NCBI RefSeq assembly: GCF_947623445.1
Contig: NC_135247.1
Coordinates: 17,052,501-17,116,500 of the forward strand
Direction: 5' to 3'
DNA: 64,000 nt
From: Clavelina lepadiformis
Lineage: Eukaryota > Chordata > Ascidiacea > Aplousobranchia > Clavelinidae
Under the pieces are notes generated by a model. The model had not been told where the DNA came from and did no database searches. It saw only the letters and a program-made list of their open reading frames with translations. Both the position numbers and the translations under genes were made by a program. This document shows, piece after piece, positions 23,801 to 33,744 of the stretch. Within the stretch, counting starts at the first letter, position 1. Every line of letters starts with the position of its first letter.

Positions 23801-26800
23801 CTTTGCTCCTACTTAAAGAACTCATGATGTTGTCCAGCTCTCAAAGTGCAAGCAAAAATCACGGGTCGTATGTCCTATTATTTACAAACGGTAAAGAAAA
23901 CGTGGGGTAACTTTAAATGCATGCATTAGTTGTTTGGTTTCAAAACGTTACTACTAACAACATAATCAGCTCGTTGTGTTCACAACATTTCGTGTTGATT
24001 TGCAAAGGAAAACACGGCATGGGCTCTCCACCGGGTCACGAAGTGGTTTCGATAAGCAGGAGCCGGGATAAGCCGGAGGTAATTACTCGCAATCGATCGC
24101 AACAATTCGGTTTCAACGTCAAACTTGTTGTTGTCGTTGCGCTTGATCGGAAGTATATGAATCGTTTTATTTGCTGCAATTCGCCAACGACCTAGCTAAT
24201 GATGTAATTGTTGAAAAGAAACAAACAATGGGAAACTTTTATTGCAGTTTTTCTTGATAACATCTTGTACTCACTGCATGGAATCGTCGGACATCAATGA
24301 GGAATTTTTAATGCTGGCACAAGATAACCCAGAAAATATCTATTTTCTGGACAACCATTACGAAATCGACGACGTCATTGATAATATAACGGACGCAAGA
24401 ATTGGTAAAAAAGTTCTGTCCTAAGCGGATTTTTCTTGAAATTGTTAAACTTCGGAAATTATTCTTGAATTATTTTGCAGATTTCTCCGTCTGTGGTCAA
24501 GCTGGCGATATAGGTAGCGCCAGAGAGCAAACCAGACTGGACAGAATCATTGGTGGCTCAGACGCCACAGAACGATCTTGGCCTTGGCAAGGTGCCATTA
24601 CCTTGTACAACGAGAATGTTATAAAGGTACGTTGCCTCTGCTCACGTAAAGCTTTCAAAGCAATCTCGATTATATTATAGTGTTTGCCGGAGTTGTTACA
24701 ACACGAGTCAGAGACTTTATTTTGCAAAGACTTGACTTGATTCGAGTCACTTTTCACGAAACTACATAAATCACTTGACATGACTCGAGTCGGTTCTTGT
24801 TGATTATGTTTTCGGTATCAAGGCAAAAAGAATTTTTTGTTACTTAAAAAGAAGTCTGTTTCTCTACAAAGGCGTTCGAGGAAGCAAAACAAAGCAAATT
24901 TAAAAAAATTCCAAACGTTTCTTGATGACAGTAACGGTATTTTGACTTTTTTTTTCATGGCTTAGCTTCAGATATCAATTGGTTTAATTGGTTTCACACA
25001 AGTCCATTGATTCGACAAATGATTCGACTTGACTTAAGTCACTTTTTCCAAATGTTTCGACTTGAGTTTGATTACTTGTTTACAACTCTGCTGTTTGCTT
25101 TTAAGACCTACGCAGACACCAACTTTTTTGGTGGAGCAACCCTGATCAGTAATCGCTTTGTTTTGACTGCGGCCCACTTATTTGTAACATTAAGTGGCGC
25201 ATACGACGGATGGCAACAGGATGTGGTGGTTACGTTAGGTTTGTTATGAACGTTTTACCAAATTTTACAAATTTACAAATCGTTTTACAAATTACCGTTC
25301 GCTTTTCTGAATGTCTTTCCGGGTTTTCATCTTATATTATGTCGTCCAGGTCTACACAAACGTCCGATGCACGGTGGAGACCGGCTTCCATCGGTCGTCA
25401 AAGTCTTTCGAGCTAGAAATGTGATTGAGCACGAATTATTCACCATGGAAAGATACGATTACGATGTGGCGCTGGTTTGCAAAAGTTCTTATAGTTGTAA
25501 TAGATTTGTTCTAAATTATTACCGTCGATTTCAGATGATTTATTCTTACACCCTGTCGATGTTTCGGGGTCACCAGTTAAACGTGTACTTTCTTCATGTA
25601 ATTTTAATTGGCTAATCTTTTCTGGACATTAATAAATTCTTATAGATTTCTATTAAAACTATGATCTGTCCAACCTACTAAATAGTTACTTGAAATGACA
25701 TCACGACTTCAACGCCATCTGTTGGTACAGATTGAGCTTGGAGACGAGATAAAACAAGTCGGCGATGTTTGGGAAACAACATCCAACGAGGGTTGGGTCA
25801 CATACACGGCCTTCATCAGGCCAGTGTGTCTGCCTTGCATGGGAGATAGCTGGCTGGAAAGAGTCTTCACGAATTTCCAACCTGAGTTACCAATTGGAAA
25901 TCTAACTCAAGAAGAATGTAGAATAAGAGGTAGGATAACTATATTTTTCAGCTATAAGATATATGTAAGTTATTATATTCAGATATATACTGTATGTAGT
26001 GATATAGTTGATCATTGTGAATCAAAATGGTATTTACAAACTAAACCATATAGAAGAAGCTTTTTAAGGGAAGTTTCTTCTTTTTAAGGTGACATTTTGC
26101 TTGAACGTAAACCACGAAAGAAAAAACCGTTAGCTGTGGTCACTGGATTCGGTCACACTTCCCCACTTTTGGTAAGTCATGCAAGTGAAGCTAGACCTTC
26201 TCTCTACCTCAGACAAGGATTGCTAAAACTGGAAACAGATGAGCGGTAAATGCAAGTCACAGCTTCTACAGGAGTCCTAGCTTAATAGTCAATAACAAAG
26301 CTTAGCAGAGTAAAATGTTGCTGCTGTAAAATAAATTTTAATACATATACTTTGAAAGTAAAGTTGCTTATTGAGATTACAATCAAATTATTTCTTTCCT
26401 CTGTGAATAATTGCAGTCCCTTCAAAATTCAAAGTCTACAATCGACGTCAAGTTTATTGAATTTCTTATTAGCCAAATTGTAGAGAGTGGTGTTTACGGT
26501 TTCAGATGCAGGATAGTTGCAAACGATATTATTGACTGGTCTGTTCCACCTGGGAAACTTTACACGGAACGTATGCTTTGTGCTGTAAGTGCCTTCTACT
26601 ACAGAACTATTGATGCTTGCATTGGCGATACAGGAGGACCTTTTGTGAAAGAGGTGGGAATAACGTAGGCTACTGTAGAATGTTATCTCGCCATTTGACG
26701 ATTGTTGACTGAAAAAGCAATAGAATAAATTTTGTAGATCTCAACTGCCAAAAAGTAGGAATTTTTTAATCTTTGTTCACTATGACGAGACATTCCACAT

Positions 26801-26975
26801 TTTGCAGATATACCATGAGCAGACAGGAAAGAGCTTCTGGATGCAGATTGGGCTCGTTAGCTGGGGCTGGGGTTGTGGACAGGAATATCGTCAAGACGGG
26901 ATACTTCACCAGTTTCCTGGTTATTACACGAACGTTTTGCGAATGATGTCATGGATTAAAAAACGTTATTCTTAA
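20840..26975 (+). CDS. Complement factor B/C2-like protein, catalytic Ser replaced by Thr
   Basis: Secreted mosaic protein of 827 aa. Exons: 20840-20903, 21230-21376, 21924-22139, 22401-22544, 22667-22864, 23147-23280, 23424-23565, 23756-23890, 24008-24078, 24248-24404, 24481-24626, 25106-25238, 25350-25474, 25731-25929, 26089-26245, 26506-26653 and 26808-26975. Order: signal peptide (MLARSSSFVPCFFAVAVFLV), 8-Cys WAP-like module, CCP, second WAP-like module, CCP, vWA, trypsin-like domain. Each of the first four modules is one phase 1-1 exon. Factor B forms the C3 convertase. Here the activation site is RIIGG, His is in LTAAH, Asp in YDYDVAL, and the pocket Asp (DACIGD) and SWGWG are present, but the nucleophile motif reads GDTGGP. 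The vWA metal site reads DLAYD instead of DxSxS, and TNG instead of TDG. The gene has intact frames and splice sites, so it looks expressed but catalytically altered. A second in-frame splice path exists between 26171 and 26417. Confidence 0.85.
24680..25098. mobile_element. hAT MITE, ACTCGAGTC family, inside a protease intron
   Basis: The element occupies about 24688-25090. Its ends are CGGAGTTGTTACAACACGAG and, inverted, CAGAGTTGTAAACAAGTAAT. The flanks gtgtttgc (24680-24687) and ctgtttgc (25091-25098) are an 8-bp duplication with one mismatch. It carries GACTCGAGTC/GACTTGACT motifs shared with 15025-15235. It ends 15 bases before the acceptor AG of exon 12 of the factor B-like gene. Confidence 0.75.
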
Positions 26976-28495
26976 AACCAGGGTTGATCGTTTCAAGGTT
27001 TAACTTCTAACGGTAATGTACTTCTAACAGACTTGCAACTGCCACAAAAATTCAATTCAATTTTTAATTGTTTGCATTTTATTATCGTTGTTCAGAATGG
27101 CAGCTAAATATTTGCTGTGTCAAATATATCTGTTTCTAGAAAATGAACAATTCGCTTTTTTAATGCAGCAATTGGAAGCCGTTTATCGGCAAATTGTCAG
27201 GGTCTTGTTGTTTCATATATCGACGAGATTTTAACTCTGACCAATTCTTGTCTCTTTTCTCGTAATATTCATCGTACATTCGAATTTTATTTATAACAGA
27301 ACTCTTTGAGATTGTTGTTAATTATGGATCTGATTACTTCACACAGTTAAACAATTAATTACATTTCTTTCAATTTAATACAACTAGTTCTCTGGAAACT
27401 TTATTTTACTTACAGATATTATATATGTTTTTCGTGATGGATTCAATTCAAAATGAATTGTTTTAAGTAATCGCTTCTGGTTTATTGTTGGTTTAGTCGC
27501 GTCATTAAATTAACTTGTCACATAAAGCCCCATTTATAAGTGATCCATAGGAAAAAAGAGGGGCAAAGTTCAGGGTTGCTTTATAATCTGATTTTATTAC
27601 AATCAAAAATGCCCCGGTAATTTTGTAATGATTTTTCATCTGTCGGTGAAGCATTAGAAAAGCTCCAACTATAAGTTCGCAAACCTATCCGAAATTTTTG
27701 GATTCAAATATTGTTTCCAAAGTTCCCTTTTCGGAAAAAATATTTTGCCCTAAAAAGCATGAAAAAAGCATTTATGAAAATACAATCGAGCTGCATTGAA
27801 AAACGTCCATTGGCTTTGAGTGGGCCGTGAAAGCGGTAAAAAACGTTCCTGGCAAAAGAAAATCCGTAACAGTATGAAAGAACACTTACTTGACAAATTT
27901 TATGATGTTTTCTCTTTTCTTTTGCGTTGTATGTTCACTACAGACGTAACAAAATGACCCAGGGCTCTTGCTGATATTACACTATAGCAGATGAGGATTC
28001 GTAAACTGACTTGGCTAAGCACAAGTAATTAAATCTTTGTCAAGCATTTCACCTACAGTATTTCTGCCACTGAGAACTGTATGATCCACAGTATAAGACT
28101 TTGGAATGGAGAGTTTATCAACCTTTCTTTGGATTATCATGCTGTAAAAGATTAATCAGTCTGGAAAGTGTCTGTTGTTGTTATAATAATTTCTTCTAGG
28201 TGATAAAATACGATCAGGTGTATAGTTTTCTTACCTAAATGATGTTTATCCTGTTCCTGGAGTAGTTTTATACAAACTCTATCACAGTATTGTCAATTTA
28301 TTAAACTCCGTAAGGGGCCTATGCATGCGGTTAACACGTATTAGATGAAAATATTAAAAAATCAATATCTCATAAAGTAGAGTCAATTCGGTAAAACCAA
28401 TGCCATTTTCAGATTCAGTGCCCTAAAAATACCTTAAAACCGTTGAAACATTTCCGGCACTGGAAAAATTTTTTTTGTTGGTTTGTGTTATTTTT
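26976..28495. other. Intergenic
   Basis: No gene, RNA gene or repeat family recognised. Confidence 0.4.
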
Positions 28496-29783
28496 TGAGT
28501 TATGGCGGCCACGGTGCCACCACGCGGTGATTGTGCGGACACGGTTTGGACATATTGCTTTAAGTCGTGTCTGCACTGATTTTAGTGGTATGCGTGGAAT
28601 TCGTTCGTTCTTATCTATGTGTGTGTGTACGTACTCGTTCGAGCAGACGAGTTTAACAATACAAGTTGGGTTTTAAGAGCCTGGATTGTTCAAATAGACT
28701 ACGTTTGTGGCAGCTCGTGCTAATTGGGAAGAAACGCAACCTTCCTTAACCGTTATCATGGAGTTATAACTTTCCGAGCGCCGTATTGGTGACCTCGTTA
28801 AGCCCAGTGAACAACGGTTTCTGCAACAAACTTTCTGTCGAAGATGCCGCCCACTTGTCACAGCTACATGAGCTCAGATCTCTTCTGAGAAAAAAAGGAG
28901 TGCTTTAACGCAAAGCTGGAGCGTTTGCGCGTCAAAGTTAAAAAGCAAACAGCGGAATCGCAAGCATTACGACGACAATGTGAAATAATCAAGGTGTAAT
29001 CAAGCAACTAGAAGAATAATTTCAAATGCTGGAGGTGACGACCACCAACACGCGAACTTCGCCTTGCATCAACGATCCAGACCATCATGGCTGCAAGCAC
29101 ACGACCACTGTACCTAGTTCACCAGTGTTTACTCCTGGTTCGTTGAAAAATTACAACGCCTAGGTCCGGAAGACATGGATCGAAACCGTTCAATTTACCG
29201 TTTTCGTCACCGTTTCCTCAGGAAAGTGCAACAGCTACGAAACCGTTTTTTCGAGAGCATTTTGGACACATTTATTTCAAAGATATGTCCCGCCTTCGAC
29301 CAGGCAAGATGGAGTACACCTCCACGAGAACATGCTTTTCCGGACGTCAGACGCTGTTTCGCGAACACGGAATTTGGGTTTCATACATCAGACGCAATCA
29401 GTGCAAAGATAGGAACGACGAGTGTCTTCACCGCCGAAGTTTTACGATCTCGGACTTCGTTTTGCTCTGCTCTTCGTAACCCTCATCTGGCGGGGGAGTG
29501 AGGAGGCGGCCACGGTGCCACCACGCGATGATCGTATTGTCATGGTTTGGACATATTTCTTTAAATCGTGTCTGCATTGTAAGTGGTATGCGTGGAATTC
29601 ACTCGTTCTTAAATATACATGTGTGCGTACTTGTTCTTCGAGCAGACGAATTCAACAATACAAGTAGGGTTTTAAGATTCTGGTTTGTTCAACTAGGCTA
29701 TACGATTGCAACAGCTCGCGCTCATTGGGAAATAAACACAACCTTCCTCGTAATCACGAAGCCATAACTTTCCGAGCGCCGCA
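28496..29783 (+). mobile_element. Fossil small LTR retrotransposon, broken
   Basis: Two direct repeats of about 285-291 bp (28496-28786 and 29499-29783) flank about 712 bp. Both begin TGAG and contain GGCGGCCACGGTGCCACCAC near the start and CTTTCCGAGCGCCG at the end. TTGGTGACCTCG follows the left copy (primer-site-like), and a purine-rich GGCGGGGGAG precedes the right copy. The internal part is far too short for gag-pol and has no intact gene. The family is probably Ty3/gypsy-like by its ends only. By eye the two LTRs differ at roughly 15 percent of positions, so it is old. Confidence 0.7.
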
Positions 29784-30428
29784 AAGTTATTAACAATCTG
29801 GTCATTGACTTGCAGACATTTTGCTCAGGTGAGTTGCATATGAATTCATTTGTGCGATAAAAAAAATTTGAAAATAGGTTACTTAGTTCTTATTTTACAA
29901 CGCTTTGAAATTTTGAATCCTACGCACTGTGGTTTTTGAATAAGATGTTTAAACTTCGTTGCATCGACACTGGTACCATTTTTGCCTTTTGCGCATTTGA
30001 CTTCGGGCTACATTTTCTGTAAGAGTTTGCGTGAAATCTGCGGCGCATTACACCGGCTAATTTTGTTTGGCATGTCAAGCAAAATTACGCATTTTACAGC
30101 GCATGCTACGTTAACCCCGTGACTTCGTATCGAGTCCAGTGCGTAGGATTCACGTTACTGAGGTACCTATAGTAAACAATGGCGTTTTCTGATATTGAGT
30201 CCACTTGCATGAGCGTTAGCCACCGATTAATTATTCGATTTAGAATGATTGGTTTTCGAGCTTAGTAATAAAAATGCTGCTTCTTGTAACATTAGATTTA
30301 AATATTTATATTGTAATGATATAACAGCACTAAAGCTTTGTTTTCCAATTTTCGGCTGTGACAGAATTTGCTGATACGTCGTTTCTTTTTCGTTTTGCTT
30401 CAGGCATCTCTTGAGTAAGCTGACACAG
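29784..30428. other. Intergenic
   Basis: Nothing recognised between the LTR relic and the SMG6-like fragment. Confidence 0.4.
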
Positions 30429-31017
30429 GTAATGGTACTGTCTATGTTAAACCACAAAACTTATTTCCTGATACCAACTGTTTCATCAACCATTTGGCTT
30501 CAATTAAAGCCCAGCTTCAGACCGGTCTCTTCATGATTGGAGTCCCACTTATTGGTAAGTTGTAGCGACATTTGCAGGGTTTACTATGACTTAATGCTTA
30601 TCACCAGATGCTTGTTGTTTAGCGTTGGCCGAATTACAAGGCCTGGCCCGAGACAGCACGGGAAATACTGAACAAGCAATGAAGGTGAAAGAGGATGCTT
30701 CAATGGCAGTGGAATTTTTACAGCAAAAATTTTTAACAGAACGCCACCCAGACCTTCACTAATGGAGGATCAGTGTTGAACACGCTTCTGTTCCAGAGCC
30801 AGTTCGATATGGGTGTCAAGGTTCCTAAATTCTAACCCCTAGCACTTTTAATTTTGATAAAAGATTAACACGAAACGTGGTTTGCATTTTGAGGACGAAT
30901 TACAGCTTGATACTACAGTGTTGTGAAACATATAAAGAGCAAACCAATAGTCAGAATCCAAAGACTCATTTCACTGTACTTTTAACCGACAACCGAAACT
31001 TGAGAGTGTAGTCACTT
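30429..31017 (+). pseudogene. SMG6: SMG6-like PIN domain fragment
   Basis: SMG6 is the endonuclease of nonsense-mediated decay, and its C-terminal PIN domain cuts RNA. Exon 30429-30554 reads LFPDTNCFINHLASIKAQ then MIGVPLI. After a GTAAGT...TTTAG intron, 30623-30762 reads ALAELQGLARDS then MAVEFLQQKF. These align without gaps to human PDTNGFIDHLAS, VVPLIVINELDGLAK and SIEFLEQRF as I recall them. Similarity then jumps frame (NGGSVLNTLLFQSQ at 30762-30803) and returns at 30898-31017 (SLILQCCETYKEQ, LLTDNRNLRV). The frame change and stop, the second acidic site reading NYSL where human has NDDL, and the lack of neighbouring SMG6 exons suggest a pseudogene. The intron implies a genomic duplicate rather than a processed copy. 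A live gene with unusual exons cannot be excluded. Confidence 0.6.
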
Positions 31018-31544
31018 GTTAAGAAAACTTACTCTCGATTGTTATCAGACTTTTGCAAATGGGATGGTGTTGATGCTTAATATTGTTTAAAGTTATTTCA
31101 TTATGGCCTGACTCTTTACAAATGCCTTTTATTTTCACTGATTTTCAACCTTACTTACAAAGCGCATGTTTATTTTTATTTTAGTTTTTCATTTTATTGC
31201 CCTATTATTGCGATTTTGATTTTGGGAATGAAATTCAAAGTTTCTTACCAAAATGATTTCATGGGTTACCGATTTCAAAACAAGAAATGCACTGGTCAAC
31301 ACTAATCTAACTAATATATCGCTTAGCCAATACTGAAGGCCCCAATAGTAAATCTTGCTGGTAGAAGTGGTGGTTTGATTTCCAATCGAGCCCATAACGG
31401 ATGATGCACCATGTGTGTTATAAGATGCACGCTGTGCACTGGTTAGTTTGCTTGTCTTAAGAATCGCAGTCACCATCAGAAGTGGTTGATTGAAGCTAAA
31501 AATTTTCTAATTGCGTTGTTTTGTCTATTATGTATAGTAATTTT
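31018..31544. other. Intergenic
   Basis: No feature recognised between the PIN fragment and the minisatellite. Confidence 0.35.
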
Positions 31545-32690
31545 ATTGCGTGACTGTAAAAAAAAGCGTCTAATTTCTCGGCAGATCATGAAAATAGAGC
31601 AAATCCCATTGGTAATTTTAATTGATAACGTGACTAACGGAAAGCACTTAATTTCTAAACAAAGCTAAAAAAATAGAGAAATCACCTAATTTCTAAACAA
31701 CTCGTAAAAGTAGAGAAACACCGAATATTTAGATAAGTCTGAAATATAGGGAAATCCTCTAATTCAGTGTTTCTCAAACTTTTTGCGATCGCGTACCACT
31801 CATTCGTTTTTTTTTGCTACACTGCGTACCACCTGGCTCCTGAATGACTTATTTTACTCAAATGTACCGGTATTTATTAGTTATTACCGTTATTACTATA
31901 CCATAACACCAATGAATAGCAAGAAAACACAATTTAATTTGATAGAAGCAACTGTTTCTTCTGCACAAGCTTGTCTATCCGGGGCAACACATTACTCACA
32001 GCACATCGAAAATCATGTTCAGCGGTACGCGGTACCACTTAAAAAGCTCTCGCGTACCACTAGTGGTACGCGTACCACAGTTTGAGAACCACTGCTCTAA
32101 TTTCTAGACAAATCCTAAAAGTAGGAATTCATTTTACTTTTAGACAAGTTCTTAAAATAGGAAAATTTCCGTGGGAAATTCCAATTGATCATGTGATGAA
32201 GGGAAAGCACCTAATGTCTAAAAAAATTTAAAAATTAGGAAAATCACCTAATTTCTAAACAACTCCTAAAAGTAGGGAAATCACCTAATGTTTAGAAAAT
32301 TTTAAATATAGGGAAATCCCCTAATTTCTAGACAAATCCTGAAAATAGGGAAATCACCTAATTTCTAAACAATTCGTAAAAGTAGGGAAATCACCTAATA
32401 TTTAAAAATTTTTAAATATAGGGAAATCCCCTAATTTCTAAACAACTTGTAAAAGTAGGGAAATCACCTAATGTTTAAAAAAAATTTAAATATAGGGTAA
32501 TCCCCTAATTTCTAGACAAATCCTGAAAATAGGGAAATCACCTAATTTCTAAACAACTCGTAAAAGTAGGGAAATCACCTAATGTTTAGAGAATTTTTAA
32601 ATATAGGGAAATCCCCTAATTTCTAAACAAATTCTAAAAGTAGATTAAGCACCTAATTTTTTGATAATTCCAAGAAATAGGAAAACTCTC
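31545..32690. repeat. Minisatellite, 36-37 bp monomers, interrupted by hAT
   Basis: Degenerate tandem monomers alternate between GGGAAATCACCTAATTTCTA-type and GGGAAATCACCTAATGTTTA-type units. In places three monomers form a higher-order unit of about 110 bp (best seen 32230-32640). Edges are diverged. A hAT element splits the array at 31765-32094. Confidence 0.85.
31757..32102. mobile_element. hAT MITE with 8-bp TSD inside minisatellite
   Basis: The element occupies 31765-32094. It starts CAGTGTTTCTCAAACTTTTT and ends GTTTGAGAACCACTG, with GTACCAC motifs on both sides. The duplications CTCTAATT (31757-31764 and 32095-32102) are identical and derive from the minisatellite unit. Confidence 0.9.
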
Positions 32691-32835
32691 GTGGGGAATT
32701 CCTATTGATTATGCAACACGCCAAGTGACAGCAGTAAGATCTTTTGGAAACAGCCTACCATGAAATTTGCTCAAGTGTAGAGGTACTTATATGTCATGTT
32801 CAGGTGCAGGGTTATATAAGATAACCTTCGTGCGG

Positions 32836-32905
32836 GTTTCAAGTGTCACACAATTTTTATTTTATTTTTCATATAAAATTGTCTGAAGTTATAACTGTCC
32901 ACTGA
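32836..32905. repeat. SINE-related fragment
   Basis: Shares gtttcaa.tgtcacacaattttt and aactgtccac with the SINE region around 15420-15500. Confidence 0.5.
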
Positions 32906-33744
32906 ACATAAGAAGAAATTCGTTTGTGGTGATTTTGCCAAAAAATTAAAGCGCACCAAAATAATTAACTAATAGAAAAAAAATTTTGAAATAGTAGCAG
33001 AAGCGTATGGTATATTACTATATTGAGAATATATTCTCACACGAATAACGTACAAAATTATTCTTCAAGTCTGTTTAACTTTGTCACACACTGAAACAGC
33101 GTTGTGTATTAGCTATAACTGAACTTAATATAAGCTATAACGGAATAATTTTCCAAGTTTGTTAATAATAATTTTCTAGTGAAATTTTCTCCAGTTCATA
33201 CATTTTAATAACTTATGGTAAAGAACAAATGACACAGACAGGCTTAAGTGCATTATTCTGGTTCCATTAGATTAAGAACATTCCAGGTTATATTGGTCCT
33301 TGTCCATTCATTACAGCATAAATTCCAAGCAGCAAAAACGGAAAAAGAAAAAATTGCAAGTAGCAATAGAAAGAGGGCAGAGATGATATCTTTTACTGTA
33401 TTTAAAACATGTCCTCAGCTTTAAGGTCCTCACTTCATCACATCTTGTAGCACCTATCAACAAAAAATAACGTCTTTTTTCAGATCAGTTATTCTTCGGA
33501 CTGGGAAAAGTATTTGCATGAGTTAAACTCGGAAACCACTCAAGCTCCACTTACTGAGCTTGTGTGTGGGTGTTATCGGATTGTTGTTTTCTTTATTTTA
33601 ATTTTTTTATTTGTAGTTTCACCCAAGTCTGAGTCTATTCATCTTGACCAAAACTTTATTCATGTCTTGCTTAAGATGGCGTCAAACACTAAAATATGCC
33701 ATGAAATCTTTGTTTGTTTTATTATACAGTGAATTTACTAAAAG
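32906..33744. other. Intergenic
   Basis: No gene or repeat family recognised. Open frames are short. Confidence 0.35.

Noticed and set aside
29175-29767. Open frames inside the LTR relic
   Set aside because: They are short, overlapping and without recognisable gag or pol motifs, and lie in an eroded element.
31783-32085. 100-aa open frame
   Set aside because: It lies wholly within a non-autonomous hAT element and is not transposase-like.
31545-32690. Regular repeat-spacer look, CRISPR-like
   Set aside because: The monomers are contiguous and degenerate with no unique spacers, and the window is animal DNA. It is a minisatellite.
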